This document shows positions 10,921 to 19,597 of a DNA stretch of 64,000 nucleotides, one piece after another; position 1 is the first letter of the stretch, and each line of letters opens with the position of its first letter. The position numbers and the translations under genes are program-made. The DNA comes from Ralstonia pickettii DTP0602 (GTDB taxonomy: Bacteria > Pseudomonadota > Gammaproteobacteria > Burkholderiales > Burkholderiaceae). Below the pieces are notes generated by a model that made no database searches, was not told where the DNA came from, and saw only the letters and a program-made list of their open reading frames with translations. The DNA lies in contig CP006667.1 of assembly GCA_000471925.1 (NCBI GenBank), positions 3,782,001 through 3,846,000 on the forward strand, read 5' to 3'.

Positions 10921-11292
10921 ATGCTCCAGACCTTTGCCATCCTGCTGGTTTTCCAATCCGTCGGCGAGGTGATCAGCTACGCGCTGCGCCTGCCCGTCCC
11001 CGGCCCCGTGCTGGGCATGATCCTGCTGTTCGGCTGGCTAGTCTTCGACGACCGGCTGTTGCCCATCATCCAGGGCACCACCAGCGAACTGCTCAAGCAC
11101 CTGTCGCTGCTGTTCGTCCCCGCCGGCGTCGGCATCATGGTCCATGCCAACCGCATCGAAGGCGAATGGATGCCGATCCTGGTGGCGCTGGTGGTGTCCA
11201 CCTGGCTGGCCATCGCAACCACCGCCGTGGTCACACGCATGCTGATGCGCAAGCGCACCGATGCCCCGCACGCCAAGGGGGAGCAGGCATGA
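10921..11292 (+). CDS. CidA/LrgA family membrane protein
   Basis: Small holin-like inner-membrane protein of 123 residues with four predicted transmembrane helices (e.g. TFAILLVFQSVGEVISYAL at the N-terminus, then PGPVLGMILLFGWLVF). The motif LPVPGPVLGM is the CidA/LrgA signature. Its stop overlaps the start of the lrgB-like gene (ATGA), so the two are translationally coupled. CidA/LrgA with CidB/LrgB are linked to murein hydrolase export control in Gram-positives and, in some bacteria and plants, to glycolate or pyruvate transport; the position right after glcDEF favours a metabolite-transport role here (inference). Confidence 0.9.
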   Translation: MLQTFAILLVFQSVGEVISYALRLPVPGPVLGMILLFGWLVFDDRLLPIIQGTTSELLKHLSLLFVPAGVGIMVHANRIEGEWMPILVALVVSTWLAIATTAVVTRMLMRKRTDAPHAKGEQA

Positions 11293-12014
11293 TGACGCCC
11301 CGCCTCAACGAGATCTGGGTCTACCTGGCCGCGAGCCCGCTGGTCGGGTTGACCGCCACGCTGCTGGCCTATGTGTTCGCATTCCGCATCTACGAGAAAT
11401 CGCGCTTCTCGCCGCTGGCCAATCCGGTGATGATCGCGGTGGCATTGCTGGTCACGGTGCTGACCGTCACCGGCACGCCCTACAAGACCTACTTCGACGG
11501 CGCGCAGTTCGTGCACTTCCTGCTCGGGCCCGCCACGGTGGCGCTGGCGGTGCCGCTGTACATGCAGCTGCCCAAGCTGCGCACCCATGTGTTCCCGCTG
11601 CTGGTCGGGCTGGTGGCCGGCTCGGTGGTGGCGGTAGTCTCGGCGGTCGGCATCGCCTGGCTGCTGGGCGCATCGCCCGAGACCGTGCGCTCGCTCGCGC
11701 CCAAGTCGGTAACGATCCCGATCGCGATGGGCGTGGCCGAGAAGATCGGCGGCCTGCCGTCGCTGACCGCGGTGCTGGTGATGGGCACCGGCATTATCGG
11801 TGCGGTCAGCGCCACCGGCTTGCTGAACCTGCTGCGCATCCGCGACTACAGCGTGCGCGGCTTCGCCACCGGCGTGGCGGCGCATGGCATCGGTACCGCG
11901 CGCGCCTTCCAGGTCAACCAGGAAGCCGGCGCCTTCGCCGCGCTCGGCATGGGCCTGAACGGCGTTCTGACGGCGATCCTGGTGCCGGTGATGGCGGCCT
12001 GGATGCCGCACTGA
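11289..12014 (+). CDS. CidB/LrgB family membrane protein
   Basis: Inner-membrane protein of 241 residues with multiple hydrophobic helices. The conserved LrgB stretch is visible as LAPKSVTIPIAMGVAEKIGG followed by RGFATGVAAHGIGTARAFQ. The start ATG overlaps the stop of the preceding cidA/lrgA-like gene by 4 bases. In plants the LrgA-LrgB fusion PLGG1 is a glycolate/glycerate transporter, so this pair is a candidate glycolate exchanger serving the upstream oxidase; that link is inference from family and context. Confidence 0.9.
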   Translation: MMTPRLNEIWVYLAASPLVGLTATLLAYVFAFRIYEKSRFSPLANPVMIAVALLVTVLTVTGTPYKTYFDGAQFVHFLLGPATVALAVPLYMQLPKLRTHVFPLLVGLVAGSVVAVVSAVGIAWLLGASPETVRSLAPKSVTIPIAMGVAEKIGGLPSLTAVLVMGTGIIGAVSATGLLNLLRIRDYSVRGFATGVAAHGIGTARAFQVNQEAGAFAALGMGLNGVLTAILVPVMAAWMPH

Positions 12015-12021
12015 CAAGCTC

Positions 12022-12039
12022 CTGACAGGACGCTGTCAG
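12022..12039. promoter_or_regulatory. Short hairpin/operator-like inverted repeat
   Basis: CTGACAG-GACG-CTGTCAG, a perfect 7-bp inverted repeat 8 bases after the lrgB-like stop and 60 bases before the VOC gene. No T-run follows. It could be a transcript end of the glc operon or an operator for the WYL regulator encoded downstream. Confidence 0.35.
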
Positions 12040-12098
12040 CAGGCCCCGCGCATGATGCGAGCTCCCATCCCCCCTTACCAGGAAGCAAGGAGCCCATC

Positions 12099-12470
12099 AT
12101 GAGCAACCGCCTGATCAACTGGCTGGAAATCCCCGTGGTCGACATGAACCGTGCCATCGGCTTCTACGAGCAGGTCTTCGATATCCAGCTGCGCCGCGAA
12201 ACCATGAGCCAGGTCGACATGGCCGTCTTTCCGCACCCGGATCCGGGCGGCGCGCTGGTGGCCGGCGAAGGCTACCGCCCCAGCAACTACTACGGCCCGG
12301 TGCCTTACCTGCATGCCCCGCAGCTGGACGCGCTACTGGAGCGCGCCGCGCAGGCCGGCGGCAAGACCGTGTTCGGGCCGCTGCGCCTGCCGGGCGAGAT
12401 CGGCCGCATCGCCCATATCACGGACAGCGAAGGCAACCGCATCGGGCTGCACGAGCCCGTGGCCGGGTAG
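12099..12470 (+). CDS. VOC family (glyoxalase/bleomycin-resistance fold) protein
   Basis: Small metal-dependent-type enzyme or binding protein of 123 residues with the beta-alpha-beta-beta-beta fold of vicinal oxygen chelate proteins. The N-terminal LEIPVVDMNRAIGFYEQVF and C-terminal GRIAHITDSEGNRIGLHEP are family hallmarks, including a conserved E/H pair at the end. AAGGAG precedes the ATG. It is followed after 21 bases by a WYL-type regulator on the same strand, a common pairing in which the regulator controls the VOC gene. Substrate unknown. Confidence 0.88.
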   Translation: MSNRLINWLEIPVVDMNRAIGFYEQVFDIQLRRETMSQVDMAVFPHPDPGGALVAGEGYRPSNYYGPVPYLHAPQLDALLERAAQAGGKTVFGPLRLPGEIGRIAHITDSEGNRIGLHEPVAG

Positions 12471-12491
12471 CCCTGTGGCCAAGGCTGACCG

Positions 12492-13181
12492 ATGAGCCGC
12501 CGCGCCGACCGCCTGTTCCAGATTGTCCAGGTGCTGCGCGGCCGCCGCCTGACCACGGCGGCGCTGCTGGCGCAGCGGCTCGGCGTGTCGGAACGCACTG
12601 TCTACCGTGATATCCAGGCGTTGTCGCTGTCAGGCGTGCCGGTCGAAGGCGAGGCCGGCATCGGCTACCGGCTGCGCGCCGACTTTGACGTCCCGCCGCT
12701 GATGTTCAGTGCCATGGAAGTGGAAGCGCTGGTGGCCGGCCTGCGGCTGCTGAAGGCCTGGGGCGGCGGCGCGCTGGCCGCCGCGGCCGATCCCGCGCTG
12801 GAAAAGCTGATGGCCGCGCTGCCGCCGCCGCGCCGGCTGGCGGCGCAGCAGAGCCGCGTGTTCGCGCCGGAATACGTCAACCAGGCGCAGGTGCGCGAGG
12901 CCTTCGACGTGGTACATGGCGCGCTGGGCGAACAGAAGCTGCTGCTACTCGATTACTGCGACGCGCAGCAGCGCATCACCGAGCGCGTGGTGATGCCGCT
13001 GGGCCTGTTCTTCTGGGGCAATGCCTGGCTGCTGGCGGCGTGGTGCACCACGCGCGAGGACTACCGCAGCTTCCGGCTCGACCGCTGCCGCGCCATCCGC
13101 ATGCTGGACGACCATTTCCACGAAACGCCGGACCGCTCGCTCAACGGTTTCCTGCGTGCGGTGCGCGCCAGCGGAGTCTAG
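12492..13181 (+). CDS. YafY-type transcriptional regulator (HTH-11 plus WYL domain)
   Basis: DNA-binding regulator of 229 residues. The N-terminus has a DeoR-like helix-turn-helix (RADRLFQIVQVLRGRRLTTA then VSERTVYRDIQALSLSGVPV, residues about 4-45). The C-terminal half is a WYL domain with LDYCDAQQRITERVVMPLGL and FFWGNAWLLAAWC; the eponymous W-Y-L appears as W-L-L. Such proteins respond to small ligands or nucleic acid fragments. It lies directly downstream of a VOC gene in a probable two-gene operon. Confidence 0.9.
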   Translation: MSRRADRLFQIVQVLRGRRLTTAALLAQRLGVSERTVYRDIQALSLSGVPVEGEAGIGYRLRADFDVPPLMFSAMEVEALVAGLRLLKAWGGGALAAAADPALEKLMAALPPPRRLAAQQSRVFAPEYVNQAQVREAFDVVHGALGEQKLLLLDYCDAQQRITERVVMPLGLFFWGNAWLLAAWCTTREDYRSFRLDRCRAIRMLDDHFHETPDRSLNGFLRAVRASGV

Positions 13182-13188
13182 CCGGCGT

Positions 13189-13683
13189 TCACGCGCCGGG
13201 GTCGGACAGCAGCTTCTCGATATCGGCGCGCAGTTCTTCCGGCTTGGTGGTCGGCGCGTAGCGCTTGAACACCGTGCCGTCGCGGCGCAGCAGGAACTTG
13301 GTGAAGTTCCACTTGATGCCCTGCGTACCGAGTACGCCACGCTTCTCCGTGGTCAGCCACTGGTACAGCGGATGCGCATCGGTGCCGTTCACGTCGATCT
13401 TGGCGAACATCGGGAAGCGCACCGCAAAGCGCGATTCGCAGAACTGGCCGATCTGCTGCGCGTCGCCCGGCTCCTGCTTGCCGAACTGGTTGCAGGGGAA
13501 ACCCAGCACCGCCAGGCCGCGCTCCTTGTATTCGTCATAGACCTTCTGCAGCCCTTCGTACTGCGGGGTGAACCCGCATTCGCTGGCGGTGTTGACGATC
13601 AGCATCACCTTGCCCTGGAACTGCGACAGCGGTACCGGCTCGCCGGCCAGCGAGGTGGCTTCAAACTGGTAGACATTGCTCAT
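13189..13683 (-). CDS. Glutathione peroxidase
   Basis: Thiol peroxidase of 164 residues reducing hydroperoxides with glutathione or thioredoxin. The redox centre is C36 in NTASECGFTPQYEGL (cysteine, not selenocysteine), with the second signature LGFPCNQFGKQEPG and the tryptophan segment IKWNFTKFLL completing the catalytic tetrad. Its stop lies 7 bases from that of the convergent WYL regulator. The context is not an obvious operon; the gene appears solitary. Confidence 0.94.
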   Translation of the reverse strand: MSNVYQFEATSLAGEPVPLSQFQGKVMLIVNTASECGFTPQYEGLQKVYDEYKERGLAVLGFPCNQFGKQEPGDAQQIGQFCESRFAVRFPMFAKIDVNGTDAHPLYQWLTTEKRGVLGTQGIKWNFTKFLLRRDGTVFKRYAPTTKPEELRADIEKLLSDPGA

Positions 13684-13749
13684 GGCAGACTCCTTGTGCG
13701 TGGCCGAAGCATACCGCCAAGCGCGCCGGCGTGCACTGGTCTGATGGCT

Positions 13750-14889
13750 CTAGATGACGTTGAGGTGCTCGGTACCGGCACCCAGGTCCGTATCCCGGGC
13801 GCGCTTGCTGTGCAGCTTGATCATCAGGCGCAGGTCGTTGAGCGAGTCCGCGTTGCGCAGCGCGTCTTCGTAAGTGATCTTGCCTTCCTCGTGCAGCTCG
13901 AAGAGCGCCTGGTCGAACGAGATCATGCCCTGCTCGCGCGATTTCTTGATGACTTCCTTGAGCTCGTGGATCTCGCCCTTGAAGATCAGATCGGCCACCA
14001 GCGGCGTGCCGATCATGATTTCCACCGCCGGCACACGGCCCTTGCGGCCGGCGCGCGGCAACAGGCGCTGCGAGACCATCGCCTTCAGGTTCAGCGACAG
14101 GTCGATCAGCAACTGCTGGCGCTTTTCCTCGGGGAAGAAGTTGACCACGCGGTCGATCGCCTGGTTGGCGTTGTTGGCGTGCAGCGTGGCCAGGCACAGG
14201 TGGCCGGTTTCCGCGTACTGCATCGCGTACTCCATGGTCTCGCGGTCGCGGATTTCGCCGATCAGGATCACGTCAGGCGCCTGCCGCAGCGTGTTTTTCA
14301 GCGCCACATGCCAGGACTCGGTATCGATGCCGACCTCGCGCTGCGTGACGATGCAGTTCTGGTGCGCATGCACGTACTCGATTGGGTCCTCGATGGTGAT
14401 GATGTGGCCGTACGAGTGCGCGTTGCGATGGTCCAGCATCGCCGCCAGCGTGGTCGACTTGCCCGAGCCGGTGGCGCCGGTGACGATCACCAGCCCGCGC
14501 TTGGACATCACGATCTCATGCAGCGTCGGCGGCAGGTCCAGGTCCGCCACCGAGGGGATGCGCGTGTTGATGGTACGCACCACCATGCCGGCCTTGCCCT
14601 GCTGGATAAACGCCGACACGCGGAAACGCCCGGCCTTGGGCGCGGTGATGGCGAAATTGCATTCGCGGCTGGTGTCGAAGTCCTGCACCTGGCGCTCGTT
14701 CATCACCGAGCGCACCAGGCCCAGCGCCTGTGTCGGGTTCAGCGGCTGCTGCGACACCGGCGTGATCTTGCCGTCGACCTTGATCGCCGGCGGGAAGTCC
14801 GAGGTGATGAACAGGTCCGAGCCGCGGTTGCTGACCATCAGCTCCAGCAGGTCGTTGATGTACTTGGAAGCGGATTCGCGATCGAGCAT
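13750..14889 (-). CDS. pilU: Type IV pilus retraction ATPase PilU
   Basis: Accessory hexameric ATPase of type IV pilus retraction (twitching motility), 379 residues. Walker A is GATGSGKST (138-146), the Asp box is IITIEDPIEYVH and Walker B is DVILIGEIRDRETM. It follows pilT in the same direction with a 64-base gap, the usual pilT-pilU pair. The ATG at 14889 gives the family N-terminus (LDRESASKYINDLLELMV); an upstream in-frame extension is not conserved in character. Confidence 0.95.
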   Translation of the reverse strand: MLDRESASKYINDLLELMVSNRGSDLFITSDFPPAIKVDGKITPVSQQPLNPTQALGLVRSVMNERQVQDFDTSRECNFAITAPKAGRFRVSAFIQQGKAGMVVRTINTRIPSVADLDLPPTLHEIVMSKRGLVIVTGATGSGKSTTLAAMLDHRNAHSYGHIITIEDPIEYVHAHQNCIVTQREVGIDTESWHVALKNTLRQAPDVILIGEIRDRETMEYAMQYAETGHLCLATLHANNANQAIDRVVNFFPEEKRQQLLIDLSLNLKAMVSQRLLPRAGRKGRVPAVEIMIGTPLVADLIFKGEIHELKEVIKKSREQGMISFDQALFELHEEGKITYEDALRNADSLNDLRLMIKLHSKRARDTDLGAGTEHLNVI

Positions 14890-14953
14890 GGCGGTGTCCT
14901 GCGGGAGTGCGGCCGCTGCGCGCGGGCAGCGGCCAGTAGGCATGGCATGGGCC

Positions 14954-15997
14954 TCAGCCCATGAACGCGTCCGGATTCTTGGCGATGGCGCGCGCGTCGT
15001 TGTAGCTGATGACGCTGCGCTTGATCAGGTCCGACAGGCACTGGTCCAGCGTCTGCATGCCCAGCCCGCTGCTGGTCTGCATCATCGAGTACATCTGCGC
15101 GATCTTGTTCTCGCGGATCAAGTGGCGGATCGCGGGCGTGGCGATCATGATCTCGTGCGCGGCGGTACGGCCGTTGCCATCGCGGGTCTTCAGCAGCGTC
15201 TGCGAGATCACCGCCTCCAGCGATTCCGACAGCATGGTGCGCACCATGTCCTTTTCTTCCGGCGGGAACACATCGACCACACGGTCGATGGTCTTGGCCG
15301 CGGAGCTGGTGTGCAGCGTGCCGAAGACCAGGTGGCCGGTCTCGGCCGCGGTCAGCGCCAGGCGGATGGTCTCCAGGTCGCGCAGTTCGCCCACCAGGAT
15401 CACGTCCGGGTCTTCACGCAGTGCCGAGCGCAGCGCGTTGGCAAAGGAATGCGTGTGCGGGCCCAGCTCGCGCTGGTTGATCAGGCTCTTCTTTGAGTTG
15501 TGGACGAATTCGATCGGGTCTTCCACCGTCAGGATGTGACCCATGTCGTTATCATTGCGATGGTCGACCATCGCCGCCAGCGTGGTGGACTTGCCCGAGC
15601 CGGTCGGCCCGGTCACCAGCACCAGCCCGCGCGGCTTCATGCACAGGTCGCCGAACACCGCCGGTGCGCGCAGCTCCTCGAGCGTCAGGACCTTGGAGGG
15701 AATCGTACGGAACACCGCGGCGGCGCCGCGCTGCGTGTTGTAGGCGTTGACCCGGAAGCGCGACAGGCCGGCGATCTCGAACGAGAAGTCGATCTCGAGC
15801 CGTTCTTCGTAGATCTTGCGCTGGGTGTCGCTCATGATGTCGTACACCATGGCGTGGACATCCTTGTGCGCCATCGATGCGACGTTGATCCGGCGCATAT
15901 CGCCGTGGATCCGCACCATCGGCGGCATGTCCGACGAGAGATGAAGATCGGACGCCTTGTTCTTGACGGCGAAAGCCAATAGCTGCGCGATGTCCAT
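14954..15997 (-). CDS. pilT: Type IV pilus twitching motility ATPase PilT
   Basis: Main pilus-retraction motor, 347 residues. Walker A GPTGSGKST is at 130-138, the Asp box reads ILTVEDPIEFVH, and Walker B DVILVGELRDLETI. The C-terminal retraction motif, AIRNLIRE in PilT, appears as AIRHLIRE. The N-terminus MDIAQLLAFAVKNKASDLHL is typical. It is divergent from yggS across 67 bases, a gene arrangement common in Proteobacteria. Confidence 0.97.
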   Translation of the reverse strand: MDIAQLLAFAVKNKASDLHLSSDMPPMVRIHGDMRRINVASMAHKDVHAMVYDIMSDTQRKIYEERLEIDFSFEIAGLSRFRVNAYNTQRGAAAVFRTIPSKVLTLEELRAPAVFGDLCMKPRGLVLVTGPTGSGKSTTLAAMVDHRNDNDMGHILTVEDPIEFVHNSKKSLINQRELGPHTHSFANALRSALREDPDVILVGELRDLETIRLALTAAETGHLVFGTLHTSSAAKTIDRVVDVFPPEEKDMVRTMLSESLEAVISQTLLKTRDGNGRTAAHEIMIATPAIRHLIRENKIAQMYSMMQTSSGLGMQTLDQCLSDLIKRSVISYNDARAIAKNPDAFMG

Positions 15998-16064
15998 CTA
16001 TAATGACCCCACCCTGAATAGTTATCAGTACTTTGTCGTACTTCTTTTGTATGTTCGCCGGATT

Positions 16065-16754
16065 ATGTCTGTAATTGCCGCCAACTTGCAAGCCGTGCAC
16101 CAGCGCATCGCGGCGGCCGCACAACAGGCCGGCAGACAGCCTCAGGATATCGCCCTGCTGGCCGTTTCCAAGACCGTTTCCCCCGACCGTATCCGGGCCG
16201 CCTTCGAGGCCGGCCAGCCTGCCTTTGGCGAGAATTACGTCCAGGAAGGCGTGGACAAGGTCGCCGCGCTGGCCGACCTGCGCAGCCGGTTGCAATGGCA
16301 TTTCATTGGCCCGCTGCAAAGCAACAAGACCCGGCTGGTGGCGGAGTATTTCGATTGGGTGCACGCCATCGACCGGCTCAAGATCGCCGAGCGGCTGTCG
16401 GCGCAGCGCCCGGCCGGGATGGCGCCGCTGCAGGTCTGCATCCAGGTCAATATCAGCGGCGAAGCCAGCAAGAGCGGCGTCGCGCCGGCCGAGGTGCCGG
16501 CGCTGGCGCGCGCCGTCGCCGCCCTGCCCGGCCTGCGGCTGCGCGGGCTGATGGCAATCCCGGAGCCCGAGGACGATCCCGCCGCCCAGCGCCGCCCGTT
16601 TGCCGCCATGCGCGTGCTGCTGGGTACGCTGCGTGAAGACGGGCTGGACGTCGACACCTTGTCGATGGGCATGTCGGGCGACATGGAGGCCGCCATCGCC
16701 GAGGGCGCCACCCTGGTGCGGATCGGCACGGCCATTTTCGGCGCACGCGCCTGA
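16065..16754 (+). CDS. yggS: Pyridoxal-phosphate homeostasis protein YggS/PLPBP
   Basis: Alanine-racemase-fold protein of 229 residues that binds PLP and maintains vitamin B6 and amino/keto acid balance. The PLP lysine is K36 in LLAVSKTVSPDRI; FGENYVQEGVDK and the C-terminal SMGMSGDMEAAIAEGATLVRI (family UPF0001 signature) are present. The ATG at 16065 is preferred over an in-frame ATG at 15957 that would run back into pilT. proC follows after 34 bases. Confidence 0.95.
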   Translation: MSVIAANLQAVHQRIAAAAQQAGRQPQDIALLAVSKTVSPDRIRAAFEAGQPAFGENYVQEGVDKVAALADLRSRLQWHFIGPLQSNKTRLVAEYFDWVHAIDRLKIAERLSAQRPAGMAPLQVCIQVNISGEASKSGVAPAEVPALARAVAALPGLRLRGLMAIPEPEDDPAAQRRPFAAMRVLLGTLREDGLDVDTLSMGMSGDMEAAIAEGATLVRIGTAIFGARA

Positions 16755-16788
16755 CCCGCTCCCAAACCAAGACACTACTGAGACAACC

Positions 16789-17625
16789 ATGCTCGACACC
16801 CTCACCTTCGGCTTTCTTGGCGGCGGCAATATGGCCACCGCACTGATCGGCGGCCTGATCGCCCGCGGCGTGCCTGCTACCTCGATTCGCGTGGTCGATC
16901 CCTTCCCGGAGGCGCAGCAGCGGCTGGTGCGCGACCTCGGCGTGCATGCGTCCGGCGCGCCGGACGCCGCCTTCGGCGACAGCGATGTGCTGGTGCTGGC
17001 GGTCAAGCCGCAGCAGTTCCGCGATGCCGCGGCGCAGCTGCTGCCGCACCTGCCGGCCGGCGGCAAGGGCAATCTGGTGATCAGCGTGGCTGCCGGGATC
17101 CGGCTGCAGGACATGCAGCGCTGGCTGGGCGGGCGCACCCGCCTGGTGCGGGCGATGCCGAATACGCCGGCGTTGGCGGGGATGGGGATGACGGGGCTGG
17201 CGGGGCCGGCTGGGTTGTCGTCGGAGGATCGCGACATTGCCAGCGCGGTGGCGCAGGCGGTCGGCAAATGCGTATGGGTGGAGAGCGACGACCAGATCGA
17301 CGCGGTCACTGCGATTTCCGGAAGCGGTCCGGCTTATGTCTTCTACTTTGTCGAGGCGATGGAGCGTGCTGCGACCGAGCTCGGCCTGACTGCACAGCAA
17401 GGCCGCGAGCTGGCGGTGGAAACCTTCCGCGGCGCCGCGGCGCTGGCCGGGCAGTCGCCGGAACCGGTGTCGACGCTGCGCGAGCGTGTCACGTCCAAGG
17501 GCGGTACGACCTATGCGGCGGTGACGGCGATGGAGGCGGCAGGAATCGGTGATGCCTTCGTGCTCGCTATGCATGCGGCGGCGGCGCGGGGTAAGGAGAT
17601 GGGGGCTGAGTTCGGGAAGGATTGA
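16789..17625 (+). CDS. proC: Pyrroline-5-carboxylate reductase
   Basis: NAD(P)H-dependent last step of proline biosynthesis, 278 residues. The N-terminal Rossmann motif is FGFLGGGNMATALIGGL (about 7-23) and the C-terminal P5CR signature region reads VTSKGGTTYAAVTAMEAAGI. It is co-directional with yggS (34-base gap), a widespread pairing. The other proline genes are elsewhere; proA lies at 49753 in this window. Confidence 0.96.
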   Translation: MLDTLTFGFLGGGNMATALIGGLIARGVPATSIRVVDPFPEAQQRLVRDLGVHASGAPDAAFGDSDVLVLAVKPQQFRDAAAQLLPHLPAGGKGNLVISVAAGIRLQDMQRWLGGRTRLVRAMPNTPALAGMGMTGLAGPAGLSSEDRDIASAVAQAVGKCVWVESDDQIDAVTAISGSGPAYVFYFVEAMERAATELGLTAQQGRELAVETFRGAAALAGQSPEPVSTLRERVTSKGGTTYAAVTAMEAAGIGDAFVLAMHAAAARGKEMGAEFGKD

Positions 17626-17668
17626 GGGGCGGGTACGGGGCCTGGGGCTCGTTGCTCGACGGGTCTCG

Positions 17669-17726
17669 CGGATGACATGTTGTCACTGTTGAACCGAGGG
17701 ATTCAACAGCTGCAACATGTCATCCG
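17669..17726. repeat. Long interrupted palindrome between convergent proC and ubiA
   Basis: A 14-bp outer stem (CGGATGACATGTTG, 17669-17682, with CAACATGTCATCCG, 17713-17726) and an 8-bp inner stem (CTGTTGAA, 17686-17693, with TTCAACAG, 17702-17709) separated by a 3-base internal bulge, with an 8-base loop. Total 22 paired bases. No T-tract on either side. Possible bidirectional transcript end or a repeat element. Confidence 0.7.
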
Positions 17727-17760
17727 GGGGGTGTCGATCATCGACAAATCGCAAACCAAT

Positions 17761-18618
17761 TCACCGAACCACGTAAGCCACCGCCGTCCCCGCAAACACA
17801 CAAGCCCCCAGCCAGTTGTTATGCCGGAACGCCGCAAAACAGCGCATACGGTCGCGATCCCGAATCAGCGTGTAGTGGTAACCAGCACACCCCCCCGCCG
17901 CCACCAGCCCCACCCAATACGGCCACCCCAGCCCCAGCAGCACGCCAGCCCACGCCATCAGCGCGAGAAACGCGGCATAGCAGATCATGATCGCCGCCAC
18001 GTCAAACCGCCCAAAGGTAATCGCCGACGTCTTCATCCCAATCAGCAGATCATCATCCCGATCCACCATCGCATACGCCGTGTCATAGGCAACAGCCCAG
18101 AAAACATTGGCCAGCAACATCACCCAAGCCACCAGCGGCACCTGGTCCTGGATCGCGGCAAACGCCATCGGAATGCCAAAACCGAACGCAATACCCAGGT
18201 AAGCCTGCGGAATCGCAAAGAACCGCTTGAAGAAGGGATAGGTCCCCGCCACCACCGCCGCCACCACCGCCAGCCACTTGGTCAGCGCATTCAAAGGCAG
18301 CACCAGCGTGAACGCCACCAGCGCCAGCACGGCCGCCACCGCCAGCGCTTCCCACGCGGCGATCTTGCCTGCGGTCAGCGGCCGCTCCTTGGTGCGCTTG
18401 ACGTGCTTGTCAAAGTCGCGGTCGGCCCAATCATTGATGGCACACCCAGCCGACCGCATCAGGAACGTCCCCGCCACGAAAATCCAGAACAGCCCCCACG
18501 ACGGCGGCCCGCCCGCCGCCATCCACATGGCCCACAGCGTCGGCCACAACAGCAGCAGCGTGCCGATCGGCTTGTCGATGCGCACCAGGCGCGCGTAGAG
18601 GGAAAGACGTTCAAGCAT
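17761..18618 (-). CDS. ubiA: 4-hydroxybenzoate polyprenyltransferase UbiA
   Basis: Integral membrane prenyltransferase that attaches the polyprenyl chain to 4-hydroxybenzoate in ubiquinone synthesis. The first Asp-rich motif NDWADRDFD is at residues 62-70 and the second, DRDDDLLIG, lies downstream; the N-terminus has [20 protein letters not shown]. Length is 285 residues from the ATG at 18618, close to the usual 285-290. An in-frame GTG at 18651 would add 11 residues; neither start has a strong ribosome site. Confidence 0.95.
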   Translation of the reverse strand: MLERLSLYARLVRIDKPIGTLLLLWPTLWAMWMAAGGPPSWGLFWIFVAGTFLMRSAGCAINDWADRDFDKHVKRTKERPLTAGKIAAWEALAVAAVLALVAFTLVLPLNALTKWLAVVAAVVAGTYPFFKRFFAIPQAYLGIAFGFGIPMAFAAIQDQVPLVAWVMLLANVFWAVAYDTAYAMVDRDDDLLIGMKTSAITFGRFDVAAIMICYAAFLALMAWAGVLLGLGWPYWVGLVAAGGCAGYHYTLIRDRDRMRCFAAFRHNNWLGACVFAGTAVAYVVR

Positions 18619-18770
18619 GGGAGCGGGAGGCAACGACGGGGAGGTATGCACAGCGCAGATCCGGGAAGAGGCGATTCAATGAAAACGCGCCGCAGCCCGG
18701 ACGGTTGCGACGCGCAGTGCCGGCCGCCACAGAGGAGCAGCCGGGGCAGCCGGAAGTGACCGCAAGGCCC

Positions 18771-19256
18771 TCAGGCCAGCATCGAGCGCAGCATCCACGC
18801 GGTCTTTTCGTGCGTCTGCATGCGCTGGGTCAGCAGGTCGGCCGACGGTTCGTCGCCGGCTGCGTCGACCACCGGGAAGATCGAGCGCGCGGTACGCACC
18901 ACGGCTTCCTGGCCTTCCACCAGCTTGCGGATCATGTCGGTGGCCTCGGGCACGCCGTCTTCCTCCGCGATCGACGACAGGCGGGCGTACTCCTTGTAGG
19001 TGCCCGGTGCCGGGTAGCCCAGCGCGCGGATGCGCTCGGCGATCGAATCCACTGCGAGCGCCAGTTCGTTGTACTGGGTCTCGAACATCAGATGCAGCGT
19101 ATTGAACATGGGCCCCGTCACGTTCCAGTGGAAGTTATGGGTCTTGAGGTAGAGGGTGTAGGTGTCCGCCAGCAGCTTGGACAGGCCTTCCGCGATCTTT
19201 TTGCGGTCCTTGTCGGAAATACCGATATTCACACTCATCTCATTCTTCTTTGCCAT
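18771..19256 (-). CDS. dps: Dps family DNA-binding ferritin-like protein
   Basis: Starvation and oxidative-stress mini-ferritin of 161 residues that oxidises and stores iron and protects DNA. The intersubunit ferroxidase ligands are in the expected spacing: H43, H55, D70 and E74 ([20 protein letters not shown] then [11 protein letters not shown]). A short Lys-bearing N-terminus ([10 protein letters not shown]) could contribute to DNA binding. It lies downstream of katA and oxyR on the same strand, which suggests peroxide control. Confidence 0.95.
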   Translation of the reverse strand: MAKKNEMSVNIGISDKDRKKIAEGLSKLLADTYTLYLKTHNFHWNVTGPMFNTLHLMFETQYNELALAVDSIAERIRALGYPAPGTYKEYARLSSIAEEDGVPEATDMIRKLVEGQEAVVRTARSIFPVVDAAGDEPSADLLTQRMQTHEKTAWMLRSMLA

Positions 19257-19349
19257 GGTAGATACGCTCCGTTCTGGTAAAGCACGAGGAGCGCCGCCGG
19301 GCTCACCATGGATCTGGGACCGGGCGGCGCGTTACCCCGCATTATTGCA

Positions 19350-19547
19350 CTAGCCAGCGATCCCGGCCAAACCCCGGGCCACCTCGGCGAACATCACGGC
19401 CGCGCCGAGCACGATCACGGCGGCGCCGATCTCCTTGCGCCACAGCTTGTGGCGCAGCCGCGCGGCGTCGGCACGCTCAGGCTGATCATGCCCGTCGTGC
19501 CACAGTTGCCGCCACTCGTCGATAAACAGCCGGATCATCGCCATCAT
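19350..19547 (-). CDS. Small single-span membrane protein, unknown function
   Basis: Predicted protein of 65 residues not matched to a named family. A charged N-terminal half (IDEWRQLWHDGHDQPERADA) is followed by one hydrophobic helix near the C-terminus (IGAAVIVLGAAVMFAEVA). The double ATG start is preceded by GGAG at a good distance. It sits between katA and dps in the same direction, 50 bases after katA, and is likely part of the same peroxide-response transcript. Confidence 0.6.
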   Translation of the reverse strand: MMAMIRLFIDEWRQLWHDGHDQPERADAARLRHKLWRKEIGAAVIVLGAAVMFAEVARGLAGIAG

Positions 19548-19597
19548 CGTTCTCCGCGGCGCGGCAGCCCGTGCGGGCCGCCGCGCCAGATTGCCGC

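Noticed and set aside
15998..16064. AGTAC...GTACT inverted repeat between pilT and yggS
   Set aside because: Only 5-bp arms around a short AT-rich loop; likely chance within a divergent promoter region.
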